Notes: a model not told the origin generated them from the letters alone. A DNA stretch of 64,000 nucleotides from Cellulosilyticum lentocellum DSM 5427 (GCF_000178835.2 NC_015275.1:3431001-3495000), one strand, 5' to 3'. Numbered from the stretch's first letter, positions 9,799 through 18,287 are shown. Made by a program: numbers and translations.

Positions 9799-11028
9799 AT
9801 GCAAGAAAAATTAATAAATCGCTTTTTAAAATATGTTCAAATCGATACAATGTCTGATGACACAAGTACCACCTTTCCTAGTACAAAAACACAGTTAGAG
9901 TTTGCTAAAATGCTATTAGAAGAATGTAAGGCCTTAGGACTTGAAGATGTATCCTTAGATGAATACGGCTATGTCATGGCTACTTTACCTAGTAATGTAA
10001 CATACGACACAGATATCGTTGGCTTTATCGCCCATATGGATACTGTGCCTGACTACTCAGGTAAAAATGTTAAACCTCATGTCGTTAAAGACTACAAGGG
10101 GGGCGACCTCATTCTCAATGCTCAAACCGGGGTGACTTTAAGCCCTACGCAGTTTCCTATTTTAAATGATTTTATTGGTGAAACGCTCATTACAACTGAT
10201 GGTACTACTGTTCTAGGCGGCGATGATAAAGCAGGCATAGCTGAGATATTAACAGCTATAGAATATCTCATTAATCATCCGGAAATTCCTCATGGAACTA
10301 TCCGTATAGGTTTTACCCCTGATGAAGAGATTGGAAAAGGTGTAGATTACTTTGATGTTAAAAAATTTAATGCTCACTTTGCTTATACCATAGATGGTGG
10401 TTTAGTAGGTGAACTTCAGTGCGAAAACTTTAATGCAGCTTCTGCTACAGTATCTTTTGAAGGCATTAGTGTACACCCTGGTGATGCTAAGGGTAAAATG
10501 AAAAACAGCTTAGCCATTGCTTGTGAATATCAAAGTCTTTTGCCTGCTGATGAAGTACCAGAGCTTACCGAAGGACATGAAGGCTTCTATCACCTTCATG
10601 ATATGAAAGGTACTCTGGAACATACTGAACTCCATTATATTATTCGAGACCATGATAAAACTAAGTTTGAAGCACGCAAAGCTACGATGCTTTCTCTTGC
10701 TGACCAACTTAATCAGAAATATGGTAAAGACACTATCCAGGTTACTCTTAAAGATAGTTATTTTAATATGAAAGAGATTATTGATCAACATCCAAGGGTT
10801 ATGGCTTTAGCTGAAAAAGCTATTCAAAATGTAGGCGTTACACCACTTCATGAACCTATTCGTGGTGGTACGGATGGCGCAAGACTTTCATTTAACGGCT
10901 TACCTTGCCCTAATATTTTCACAGGTGCTTATAATTATCACGGTAAATACGAGTTTACTGTTGTAAATCATATGCTTCTAGCTACAAAGACCATTATTGA
11001 ACTTAGTAAATTAGTTGCACAAGCTTAA
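9799..11028 (+). CDS. pepT: Peptidase T (tripeptide aminopeptidase)
   Basis: A 409-residue M20B metallopeptidase that releases the N-terminal residue from tripeptides in the cytoplasm. The two-zinc site is complete: H79 and D81 in AHMDTVPD, D142 in GGDDKAG, the catalytic pair E176/E177 in TPDEEIGKG, an aspartate in TIDGG, and the late histidine in YNYHGKYE. The GGTDGARLSF substrate motif is present. AAAGGAGG lies just before ATG 9799. The gene stands alone between a promoter and a perfect terminator. Confidence 0.97.
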   Translation: MQEKLINRFLKYVQIDTMSDDTSTTFPSTKTQLEFAKMLLEECKALGLEDVSLDEYGYVMATLPSNVTYDTDIVGFIAHMDTVPDYSGKNVKPHVVKDYKGGDLILNAQTGVTLSPTQFPILNDFIGETLITTDGTTVLGGDDKAGIAEILTAIEYLINHPEIPHGTIRIGFTPDEEIGKGVDYFDVKKFNAHFAYTIDGGLVGELQCENFNAASATVSFEGISVHPGDAKGKMKNSLAIACEYQSLLPADEVPELTEGHEGFYHLHDMKGTLEHTELHYIIRDHDKTKFEARKATMLSLADQLNQKYGKDTIQVTLKDSYFNMKEIIDQHPRVMALAEKAIQNVGVTPLHEPIRGGTDGARLSFNGLPCPNIFTGAYNYHGKYEFTVVNHMLLATKTIIELSKLVAQA

Positions 11029-11040
11029 ATGCATAACTAT

Positions 11041-11078
11041 AAAAAAGCAGTTTAAACATATGTTTAAACTGCTTTTTT
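11041..11078. terminator. Bidirectional terminator
   Basis: A perfect 17-bp stem (AAAAAAGCAGTTTAAAC and its complement, ATAT loop) lies between the convergent pepT and carD-like genes, overlapping the stop of the latter. Confidence 0.92.
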
Positions 11079-11559
11079 ATGCCAAAACCTTATCTAATAA
11101 CTTTGTTGCTTCTTTCATGGAAATAGATTTGATTAAACTTAGTTCATCTGCCAAGAATTTTCTTGCTTCCATAAGCATGGCATTTTCACTGGCATTAAGT
11201 GCCTTACCCCTTTGAATATGTGTTAATTCTCTAATAACCTCTCCATAATCAGCCAAGCTTCCTGCCATTAATCTTTCTTTATTAACCTTCATTCTCTGCT
11301 TGAGTACAGTAGACGCATGAATCTCTGTTTCTTTGTCAGCTAACTTCTCTAATACTTCATTAGTCATTGTTTCATCACTTACGAATCTAAAATGAGAAGC
11401 TTCTACTTTATCAGTAGGAATCATAACTGTTGTATTTGAAGATTGAAGCTTAATAATGATGTACTCTTTCGTTTCATCTAGCATTTTTCTCTCTTCAATT
11501 GTTGCAACTATACCCGCCCCTCTTAAAGGGCAAAAAACTTTATCACCAACCTTAAACAT
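11077..11559 (-). CDS. CarD/CdnL-family transcription regulator
   Basis: A 160-residue protein with the N-terminal Tudor-like RNA-polymerase interaction domain typical of CarD (FKVGDKVFCPLRGAGIV, then a strand-rich segment to about residue 60). The helical C-terminal domain contains KERLMAGSLADYGEVIREL and EARKFLADELSLI. CarD proteins bind the polymerase beta subunit and stabilise open promoter complexes. The hydrophobic strand YIIIKLQSS fits the fold. It is a single gene facing the pepT terminator. Confidence 0.92.
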   Translation of the reverse strand: MFKVGDKVFCPLRGAGIVATIEERKMLDETKEYIIIKLQSSNTTVMIPTDKVEASHFRFVSDETMTNEVLEKLADKETEIHASTVLKQRMKVNKERLMAGSLADYGEVIRELTHIQRGKALNASENAMLMEARKFLADELSLIKSISMKEATKLLDKVLA

Positions 11560-11701
11560 CTATTTCACCTCCAAGATTATTTACTTCTTTGTATTCCTAT
11601 TATCATTATAGCACATTTATCCCCAAAAACCAAACCTTAAATTTTATCACTACTAAACACCCCTGTCAATATACTTTTTACATATTTTTACCCACAAGAA
11701 A

Positions 11702-11754
11702 ATAGTGATGATAACAGGCTTCTTTCACCGCTTTGTTATCATCAGCATCACTAT
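11702..11754 (-). terminator. Terminator-like hairpin after the chemoreceptor remnant
   Basis: ATAGTGATGATAACA pairs with TGTTATCATC-ACTAT, the right arm carrying a six-base insertion. On the minus strand it is followed by TTTTCTTG. It is likely the original terminator of the now broken chemoreceptor gene. Confidence 0.65.
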
Positions 11755-11770
11755 CTTTGATATCTTATTA

Positions 11771-12375
11771 CTACGCTTTATTTAGTATCATACTATCGAA
11801 TACTTTTTCTCCTTGACTTGTTAACGACTTAGTCATTTGCTTGATTTCACTTAAATCTTGGACTATTTGTTTTGACATTTTCTTGGTTTCTTCCATTAAA
11901 CTTTCCGCTCTACTGCCACCATTCTTTTGTAGTTCACGAATCACCTCATGACCTTTCTGATGAAGTGCCTTATGAACCGGGTCAATCGCTTGCCATTTAT
12001 CTTTAAGTGCACTGTGCTCTACTTTTAAAGCACCATAGAAATGTCCAAATTCACATTTTGTTCCATTGGTTTGTAGTGGCACGATATATCTGCTTTGTAC
12101 CATATCACTTAACTTTCTGCTAGTTTTCTAATCTCCTCGGCAACTACTGCAAAGCCCCTACCTTGTTCTCCTGCTCTAGCTGCTTCTATACTGGCATTAA
12201 GAGCTAATAAGTTGATTTGTACAGCAATGCTTCTTACACCATCTACCATTTCATCTACCTTAGCTGACATATCCTTTAAACAAGTATTTTCATTTTCTAT
12301 TAGGGATTCGGCTTCTTGAATACATATACATAAGTGTAAAAACAAATAAATAACTTCCCACGGCATAATTACCAC
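11771..12375 (-). pseudogene. Decayed methyl-accepting chemotaxis protein with CZB domain
   Basis: Two fragments in sequence belong to one gene. At 12109-12310 is the tip of an MCP signalling hairpin ([19 protein letters not shown], then [14 protein letters not shown]) ending at a TAA. Five bases later (ATG 12103) begins a chemoreceptor zinc-binding domain with the family's Cys and His ligands (CEFGHFYG, H in KVEHSALKDKW, and DPVHKALH). Intact receptors have 80 or more residues between these parts, so an internal deletion joined them out of frame. Upstream of the tip the frame runs into unrelated sequence with only a GTG start, so the sensor and HAMP regions are gone too. Confidence 0.8.
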
Positions 12376-12526
12376 AGCTTCAACCTGAGGAACTGACCGG
12401 GTCGACTAACTCTCAATCTGTTGTTACAGGTAGCTCTAGCTCTAAGGAAAATGTTCACTGGTGCGCTGCAAGGAAGGCGCCACTTATAAGTTGTTTTAAA
12501 TGTTTTTATACATCTCATTATCAAAT
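12376..12526. other. Non-coding stretch upstream of the chemoreceptor remnant; no gene seen
   Basis: No frame of useful length is open here. A small stem (GGTGCGC pairing with GCGCCACT near 12458-12482) is present. Chemoreceptor genes of Clostridia often carry c-di-GMP riboswitches, so I compared it with GEMM-I and GEMM-II cores and found no match. It is probably debris of the receptor's 5' region plus the upstream part of the RNA gene that follows. Confidence 0.4.
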
Positions 12527-12779
12527 AAAGTTTTAAACCAGAGTCTTAAGGTCTTAGCTTCCTAGCATAGGGTGCGCCGGCCGAGACTTTTAGGAGCTCC
12601 TCACTCATTGGTTTAACTTTCATCGCTAGTCTTAGTAGGCACTACGCTATAATGCATACGTGCTGAGGAGCCATTTTGCGCCTTGCTTAAGGTCTATTTA
12701 GCTAGCTGTGAAAGTTCATTTCAAGAGTCTGGAGCACAAAATAGCTCTTCAAGTTATTATACTTGAAGAGCTATTTTTG
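12527..12779 (+). ncRNA. Structured non-coding RNA, copy 1 (pseudoknotted, with own terminator)
   Basis: About 210 bases are shared with 32916-33120, very strongly in the first 95 bases and in two later boxes. The shared fold has three parts. P1 pairs AAAGTT..AAACCA (12527-12540) with TGGTTTAACTTT (12609-12620). P2 pairs CTTAAGGTCTT (12545-12555) with the AGACTTTTAG region (12584-12593). A pseudoknot pairs GCTCCTCA (12596-12603, inside P1) with TGAGGAGC (12664-12671, outside P1). A conserved 3' box GAGTCTGGAGCA (12725-12736) runs directly into a terminator. No conserved reading frame exists. I cannot assign a known RNA family by eye; the raiA motif is a candidate to test. Confidence 0.8.
12738..12779 (+). 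terminator. Terminator of ncRNA copy 1
   Basis: AAATAGCTCTTCAAGT and ACTTGAAGAGCTATTT form a 16-bp perfect stem followed by TTTTGTTG, placed right after the conserved 3' box of the RNA. This fixes the transcription direction as rightward. Confidence 0.9.
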
Positions 12780-12852
12780 TTGTCTCTATCTGCTATAAGT
12801 AAAATGAATTAGCTATTGTTATTATCTCTTTTCTGCACTTCTCGTTTAGGGG

Positions 12853-13111
12853 CTTGAACGTTTATGAGTTCAATACTGCTTGTAAGAAATAAGAGGATAA
12901 GGGCTGCCTGGAGGAATGACTTCGTAGTATTTTTTAGAAGCACTTGGTGAACTTTTTTGATGGGTTTTAGTGCGAGTGTTTGAATGAAATGAGTTTTCGC
13001 ACGTTCATTAAAAAAGTGAGCCTTAGTGCTTCTAAAAATACGGAGCGGAATTCCGGAAGGTAGCTCTTATCCTCTCATTTCTGCTCAGTAGCATTCCTCA
13101 TAAACGCTCAG
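12853..13111. repeat. Giant imperfect palindrome, copy 1
   Basis: Two arms of about 115 bases pair almost end to end. Outer: CGTTTATGAG with CTCATAAACG. Next: AAGAGGATAAGGGCTGCCT with AGGTAGCTCTTATCCTCT. Then AGAAGCACT (12936-12944) with AGTGCTTCT (13025-13033), and CTTTTTTGATG with CATTAAAAAAG. The inner stem is GTGCGA/TCGCAC (12970-12975, 12997-13002) around a 21-base loop. Conserved internal boxes TGACTTCGTAGTATT (12917-12931) and AATACGGAGCGGAA (13037-13050) face each other. Copy 2 lies at 35089-35310. Strand of transcription is ambiguous because of the symmetry. Confidence 0.8.
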
Positions 13112-13145
13112 ACAAATTTCTATATTGTAATAGCAACTTCATCGG

Positions 13146-15431
13146 TTACAAGCAGGATGCTACTATCTCTGTCGGTAGGCCTATGGTGTACATACTTAAT
13201 TCGTGAAGTGCCCTCGTAATCATGACATAAAGTAATTTAATGTCTAAATCCTTTGCCTTAAACTTACTTGCACTCACATCATAAAGTAAAACAGCATCAA
13301 ATTCTAATCCCTTAGTTAAATAACTTGGCATCACTGCTACTTGTCCGTTATACTGTTCTTCTTCATCTTGCAGCCATTCTATTTCTAGACCTTTCTTTCT
13401 AAGTGCACGGTATAGGTCTTCACCCTCTGCAAGATCTTTAGTAATCACGCAAATGGATGCTAAGCCTTGCTCCTCATAAACTTTAATCTTATTATAAATT
13501 TGATTTACTCTGTCCATTTCACTTATGCAGCGGATAAGCTCTGGCCTATGTCCATGTCTAAAAACCGGCTGAGCTAATAAAACAGGATGATCCTTATTTG
13601 CTCCTAGTACCTTGTTAGCTAATTCAATAATTTCAATGGTAGAACGATAACTCGTAGTCATCTCAAAATAATGATAGCTCTTTCCTTCAAAGACTCTATC
13701 CATGACTCTTTGCCAATTATTAATTCCTTTATAACCATAGATGCCTTGTGCTAAGTCTCCTACTAACGTAAAGGCATCATTGGTTGAAGCCTTTCTAAGC
13801 ACCAATAACTTCATTTCGTCTAAATCCTGTGCTTCATCTACTACGATATGCGCATATTGCCTTTCATCATCTAGACCATAAAGCTGACTTTGAATATAAA
13901 CAAGTGGGCCCAAATCTTCTGTTTCAAAAAATTGTTTTCTAAGCTGACCTTGTATTAAAGCAATAACTGATTTAAGTGCTTCCTCTGGCATTTTTCCTTC
14001 TAACCATTTATAAAGACTTTCTTCTTCAAACATCTGCTGATAAAAAGCAGATGCAGATGGTAAAGCAATGTTTTTGATATAAGCTTTTGTATAAGCTGTA
14101 GACCACTTTTTAATACCTTTGATTTTTTCATCTCTTTCATCATAAAGAGCAATAATTTCTTGACGTATAGTTTCTATATCTGTCACTGAAGCTTTGAGTA
14201 CTTTTAGTTTTCTAGCATAAATTTGTTCGATTAACTCTTTAATATCTGCTTGCTTGTCTTGAAGCTTTTTCTTAATATAATCACCTAATAGCTTTACCCT
14301 TGTCATTAAAGGGAGCCCTCCATTACTTACTAGAAACATATGTTGAAGTTCCTTATAGCTTACTATAGTGATCCCCTCATATTGAATCCCTTCTGGCGCA
14401 ATAATACTAGCTTCTAGTCTTTTTAACTTCTTATCAATTATTTTTGCAAATAAAATGGAGCCTCTTAATTTGCTAGCTAAAGCTAAGATTTGTGCTTTTT
14501 CCTCTGCCTCAACTAATAAAGTATCTAACTTATCTCTTTGTTTCCCTAGCTTAATCCCTTTTCCTAATTTATCAAGTGCCCAAGCTTCAAAGGTAGTCTG
14601 AACCACATGCTCTACTCCTAAATCAGGTAATATATCTGAGATATATTTTAAGAATAATTGGTTAGGTGCTACTACCATATATTTTGCTTTAGGATTTTGC
14701 TGATTATAAATAAGATAAGCCATACGATGAAGTGCAATAGTCGTTTTACCACTCCCAGCTACACCTTGAACGACTAATGGCAAAAAGCTTTCACTTCTTA
14801 TAATTTGATTTTGTTCCTGCTGAATAGTGGCTACAATTTCCTTTAAACGTCCACTAGTAGACTTATTTAAAGCATCCATTAAAAAGCCCGTTCCTTGCTG
14901 CAAGCTGTCTTTTAAATTATCCTGCAAGGATTTCTCATCATGAATTTCTGTGAGTTTGCCTTCTTCTATGACATATCTTCTCTTTAAAAGCATTTTACCT
15001 TCTACTATGCCATCAGGCGCCTTATAAGCTACATCCTCATCAATACCGCTATAGTAAATGTTAGCCATAGGAGTACGCCAATCTAAGACTAACATATCTC
15101 CCTTTTCACTGTCATAAAGTCCGAACTTGCCAATATAAACAACCTCTAAGTTGTCTGTAAAATTTTCTTTGAAGTTAATTCTTCCAAAATAAGGTGCTGC
15201 TTGTATTTGGCTATATTTATTTAGGTCCTCTGTTAGCCCTTGCCTCATCTGAAGTTTCAAAACTAAACGTTCATCAAAAGCACTACTTACCTCTTTTCGC
15301 AAGCTTGCAATTTCATGTTCTAATGTCTGACCTTCTTCCTTTAACGCCTCACTTTGAGCTGTAATCCATGCCTTAGTTAATTCTAACTGATGTGCTTCTT
15401 CTTTATAATCCTTGTGTTCCTCTGCTTTCAT
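13146..15431 (-). CDS. helD: HelD-like superfamily I helicase (RNA polymerase recycling factor type)
   Basis: The 761-residue protein has the HelD layout. An N-terminal coiled coil (about 5-75) corresponds to the arm inserted in the polymerase secondary channel. A bulky strand-rich segment follows (about 80-160). The UvrD-like ATPase has Walker A GVAGSGKT (223-230), Walker B VDEAQDLDE, GDLAQGIYGY, the motif IV region TTSYRST, and motif VI YVMITRALHEL. The length is close to B. subtilis HelD (774). HelD displaces stalled RNA polymerase from DNA in an ATP-dependent way. UvrD or Rep helicases are excluded by the N-terminal arm. The gene is monocistronic with a hairpin in its leader. Confidence 0.9.
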   Translation of the reverse strand: MKAEEHKDYKEEAHQLELTKAWITAQSEALKEEGQTLEHEIASLRKEVSSAFDERLVLKLQMRQGLTEDLNKYSQIQAAPYFGRINFKENFTDNLEVVYIGKFGLYDSEKGDMLVLDWRTPMANIYYSGIDEDVAYKAPDGIVEGKMLLKRRYVIEEGKLTEIHDEKSLQDNLKDSLQQGTGFLMDALNKSTSGRLKEIVATIQQEQNQIIRSESFLPLVVQGVAGSGKTTIALHRMAYLIYNQQNPKAKYMVVAPNQLFLKYISDILPDLGVEHVVQTTFEAWALDKLGKGIKLGKQRDKLDTLLVEAEEKAQILALASKLRGSILFAKIIDKKLKRLEASIIAPEGIQYEGITIVSYKELQHMFLVSNGGLPLMTRVKLLGDYIKKKLQDKQADIKELIEQIYARKLKVLKASVTDIETIRQEIIALYDERDEKIKGIKKWSTAYTKAYIKNIALPSASAFYQQMFEEESLYKWLEGKMPEEALKSVIALIQGQLRKQFFETEDLGPLVYIQSQLYGLDDERQYAHIVVDEAQDLDEMKLLVLRKASTNDAFTLVGDLAQGIYGYKGINNWQRVMDRVFEGKSYHYFEMTTSYRSTIEIIELANKVLGANKDHPVLLAQPVFRHGHRPELIRCISEMDRVNQIYNKIKVYEEQGLASICVITKDLAEGEDLYRALRKKGLEIEWLQDEEEQYNGQVAVMPSYLTKGLEFDAVLLYDVSASKFKAKDLDIKLLYVMITRALHELSMYTIGLPTEIVASCL

Positions 15432-15460
15432 ATACTCTCCTTTTCTGCATTTTAGACATC

Positions 15461-15492
15461 AAAAAAGTAGCTTAGTAGATATGCCTACCAAG
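15461..15492 (-). promoter_or_regulatory. Terminator-like hairpin in the leader of helD
   Basis: On the minus strand CTTGGTAG and CTACTAAG form an 8-bp stem (one G-U) followed four bases later by TTTTTT, only about 30 bases before the helD start. The upstream gene has its own terminator at 15675-15716, so this one could act as an attenuator of helD. Confidence 0.5.
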
Positions 15493-15674
15493 CCGTCGTA
15501 TCTTTTAGCCGCTTATTTCCATTTCTAAGGTGTTTATCTATTATATCACCTTTTTATAAATATTCAATCTTATTATTTACTTTTAGTAACATAATATACA
15601 TGTGTAGCTACTATTTGACCATTATCCTATCAATAACATCCTTGTCTGCTCTATCTATGCTTTTAGATAGATTG

Positions 15675-15716
15675 AAAAAACCTTTAAGTAAATGACCTAC
15701 GGTCTACCTAAAGGTT
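15675..15716 (-). terminator. Terminator of the CE2-like esterase gene
   Basis: On the minus strand AACCTTTAGGTA pairs with TACTTAAAGGTT (one bulge) and is followed by TTTT. Confidence 0.8.
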
Positions 15717-15726
15717 ATGGAGAGTA

Positions 15727-16839
15727 TTAAACTAAGATGCTTTGTAAATATGATACTAAAACCTTACTAGCTTGCTTATGTGAAAGTTCTCCTGGATGTT
15801 GCCTTGCCCCCACTGTTTGTTCTGTCGTATCTGGTAGCGCTATAAAACTTACCTTATTATCTCCACTTTCCTTTTCATAAGTTGCTATAGCTTCTTTTAT
15901 AAAAGGTGCCATAACATCCCCTAACATCCCATAAGCCCATACTATATAAGCTTCTTTATTATATTTTCTTAGCTTATGTAAAAAAGTGACTGCTGCCTCT
16001 TTAAAACACTCAATATCTTCTTTGTTAAAAGAACCATCTTCATTTAAACGTTGTTTAAAGCTTTCACCTGTCAACTCATCTTTCCAAGCTGGTGAATTAA
16101 AAGCGCCACCATCATTGGTTCCTAAATTAACAACGATGGCATTAGGTTGCCATGCCTTAAAATCATTCTCTGCTTTTGCTCCTAGTGACTCATTTCTCTT
16201 GCCATTTAATAGGCCGCATACTTTCTCATAATAAAGTGGCACAGCTGCATGAGGATTATTATCCCAACTGCTATAGACCCCCCAACCACTTTGACAAATA
16301 AGACGATATTCTGCACTTAAAGCATCTGCTGTCATTCTGGCATAATTATTTTCAGTGCTAAACCACATTGAAATCCAATCCTCTTCTATCTTAGCACCTA
16401 TACTTCCCTCTCCTGATGTAATACTATCCCCTATAAACTCTAATTTGTAAGGTTGTTCTTCTACTGGCAAGAAGCTACCATCTGTTTTAAGCTGATGGAT
16501 CTGAAGCAAGTGATCTTCGTCTCCTGACATAGCTTGTACTTCTTTAATGATTTTTACCTGTTTAATAACCTCTGGATTCATTCCTCTAAAAATGCAAATC
16601 CAACTTCTTCCCTTCTCTACCATTCTTCTACTTACATAGGTACCATTAATAACAATACTTATCCAAGGCTCATAGGCACTGTAGTCAGCTTCTACTTCTA
16701 TCCAAAGCTCTGCTGCCCTTATATGACATTCTATTCCACTTCCTGTCCAGAACAAGGTAAGTGGTTGTTTTTTATTAGCAGTTCTTCCTAGTATTTTTAA
16801 TGCTTCTATCTCTTTGACTTGATATGTAGATAATACCAT
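15727..16839 (-). CDS. SGNH-hydrolase, carbohydrate esterase family 2-like (deacetylase)
   Basis: The 370-residue protein has a beta-rich N-terminal domain (about 1-130) followed by an SGNH esterase domain. Block I is GDSITSGEG (nucleophile S139), block III is NLGTNDGG, and block V is HPGELSH (H348). This two-domain layout and the HPGELSH ending match CE2 acetylxylan or glucomannan esterases. There is no signal peptide, so it probably removes acetyl groups from oligosaccharides after uptake. It is a single gene with its own terminator; no glycoside hydrolase is adjacent. Confidence 0.88.
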   Translation of the reverse strand: MVLSTYQVKEIEALKILGRTANKKQPLTLFWTGSGIECHIRAAELWIEVEADYSAYEPWISIVINGTYVSRRMVEKGRSWICIFRGMNPEVIKQVKIIKEVQAMSGDEDHLLQIHQLKTDGSFLPVEEQPYKLEFIGDSITSGEGSIGAKIEEDWISMWFSTENNYARMTADALSAEYRLICQSGWGVYSSWDNNPHAAVPLYYEKVCGLLNGKRNESLGAKAENDFKAWQPNAIVVNLGTNDGGAFNSPAWKDELTGESFKQRLNEDGSFNKEDIECFKEAAVTFLHKLRKYNKEAYIVWAYGMLGDVMAPFIKEAIATYEKESGDNKVSFIALPDTTEQTVGARQHPGELSHKQASKVLVSYLQSILV

Positions 16840-16995
16840 TTAAATTTTCCTCCATCTTCTTGTTAGCGATGCATTACTAGTACTTTTAATCATTTTAATT
16901 GTATCGTTCTTCCACTGCCTTTTCAATCAAGCTATGTTGTCTTCTCTCCTACTATATTGCCTAAGTACTACAAAAGAGAACTCCGTATTATACAT

Positions 16996-17037
16996 AAAAA
17001 ATGCAAAGCCTTATTTTACTAGGCTTTGCATTTTTTT
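16996..17037 (-). terminator. Terminator of the rubrerythrin gene
   Basis: AAAAAATGCAAAGCC and GGCTTTGCATTTTTT form a 15-bp perfect stem with runs of T on both strands, just beyond the rubrerythrin stop. Confidence 0.92.
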
Positions 17038-17055
17038 ATTTTTTTTATTTTATTA

Positions 17056-17592
17056 TTAGTAATTAGTTGCTCTTTCTTCAAAATAACCTTGTGGATGTGC
17101 ACATACAGGACAAACTTTTGGTGCTTCTTTGCCTCTGTGAATGTGTCCACAGTTGCTACAAATCCATACTATTTCTTCGTCTTTTTGGAATACTGTATTT
17201 CCTTGAAGGTTGCTTAGAAGTTTTAAGTAGCGTTCTTCATGTTCTTTTTCAATCTTAGCTACTTCTTCAAATAAAAAGGCAATGTGGTCAAATCCTTCTT
17301 CTCTTGCTTCTTTAGCAAAATTAGCATACATATCTGTCCATTCGTAGTGTTCACCACCTGCAGCATCTTTTAAATTCTCTTCTGTTGAGCCAATGCCTCC
17401 ATGAAGTAATTTAAACCAAAGCTTTGCATGTTCTTTTTCATTACGAGCAGTTTCTTCAAATAAAGCTGCAATTTGAGAATAGCCTTCTTTTTTAGCTTTT
17501 GATGCATAATATGTATATTTATTTGTTGCCTGTGACTCCCCTGAGAATGCTTCTTGTAGATTTTTCTCTGTTTTAGTTCCCTTTAAATTCAT
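17056..17592 (-). CDS. rbr: Rubrerythrin
   Basis: A 178-residue non-haem iron peroxidase for anaerobic oxidative-stress defence. The N-terminal four-helix ferritin-like domain has the two EExxH-type di-iron half-sites ([13 protein letters not shown] and [13 protein letters not shown]) plus the first helix ESQA. The C-terminal rubredoxin domain has two Cys pairs (CSNCG and CPVCAHPQG). It reduces hydrogen peroxide using electrons from rubredoxin or NADH oxidoreductases. ATG 17592 is preceded by a GGAAGG-type site. A separate rubredoxin-like gene lies at 57134. Confidence 0.97.
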   Translation of the reverse strand: MNLKGTKTEKNLQEAFSGESQATNKYTYYASKAKKEGYSQIAALFEETARNEKEHAKLWFKLLHGGIGSTEENLKDAAGGEHYEWTDMYANFAKEAREEGFDHIAFLFEEVAKIEKEHEERYLKLLSNLQGNTVFQKDEEIVWICSNCGHIHRGKEAPKVCPVCAHPQGYFEERATNY

Positions 17593-17720
17593 ATTATACC
17601 TTCCTTTCTTTTTACCAACATTTTAATTAATAAAAATCATATTAATCATATTAATTGTATTATATTTTTTATAATTTTTCAACCCTTCTTCCCATTCTAT
17701 CTTCTTAAGAGGTACATTTA

Positions 17721-18254
17721 CTATCCATGTATTGCTACGTAATCTAAAAATATTTTAGTCTTACTCCAATAATGAACTCCCCAATTTTCAAAGTTCCACT
17801 CCTCCATATAGCTGTTACATTCATAATCAATATAATAAAGCAACCCCTCCTGTACCACAAAATTAGTAGGAAAGTAATCAATATTCAGCTTCGCTTCATA
17901 AAGCACTTTACACATTTTATGCACTTGTTGTAAATAAGATGATTTCATTTGATCTTTAAGCACTAATTCAAATATGGTTTCACCATCAATAAATGTCTTA
18001 AGCAAACGTTCTCTCTTCTGGTCTACTTCTATTAAAGTAGGCATTAAAATACCAATAGCTAATAGTTTCTGATAATCATTTAACTCTGATTCAAGTTTAT
18101 TTCCAAATTGATAATACTCACAAGGTTCATGATGAATTTGTTTAAGCACATAGCTTTTTTCTTCGTTTCTTACTAAATAAGAGTAACCACCCTTTCCTTT
18201 ACCTAAAAGCTTCACTACTTCATAATCTCTTTCATTTACCTTCATTGTTTCCAT
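17721..18254 (-). CDS. Mini protein-kinase-like fold protein, 177 residues
   Basis: A very short kinase-like protein. Visible pieces are a glycine loop LLGKGKGGYSYLV (16-28), a VAIK-type lysine in YVLKQIH, a catalytic-loop equivalent NIDYFPTNFVV near residue 124, and IDYE in place of the DFG motif. The usual HRD histidine is replaced by asparagine and most of the C-lobe is missing. It resembles bacterial RIO/aminoglycoside-kinase-like small proteins rather than a full Hanks kinase. It might phosphorylate a small molecule or be a pseudokinase. The ATG has GGAGG about 12 bases upstream. Confidence 0.75.
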   Translation of the reverse strand: METMKVNERDYEVVKLLGKGKGGYSYLVRNEEKSYVLKQIHHEPCEYYQFGNKLESELNDYQKLLAIGILMPTLIEVDQKRERLLKTFIDGETIFELVLKDQMKSSYLQQVHKMCKVLYEAKLNIDYFPTNFVVQEGLLYYIDYECNSYMEEWNFENWGVHYWSKTKIFLDYVAIHG

Positions 18255-18287
18255 TCTTAAAGGCCTCCTTACTTCTTCTTGTTCATT

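Noticed and set aside
11015-11215. A forward frame crossing the pepT terminator
   Set aside because: It crosses a 17-bp perfect terminator and then lies antisense to the CarD-like gene.
12376-12526. A c-di-GMP riboswitch upstream of the chemoreceptor remnant
   Set aside because: Neither GEMM-I nor GEMM-II core motifs could be found on the minus strand.
12527-12779. Assigning the two-copy RNA to T-box, tmRNA, 6S or SRP RNA
   Set aside because: No T-box specifier or antiterminator consensus, no tmRNA ends or tag frame, no long 6S-type helix, and no SRP tetraloop signature were seen. The raiA motif was neither confirmed nor excluded.
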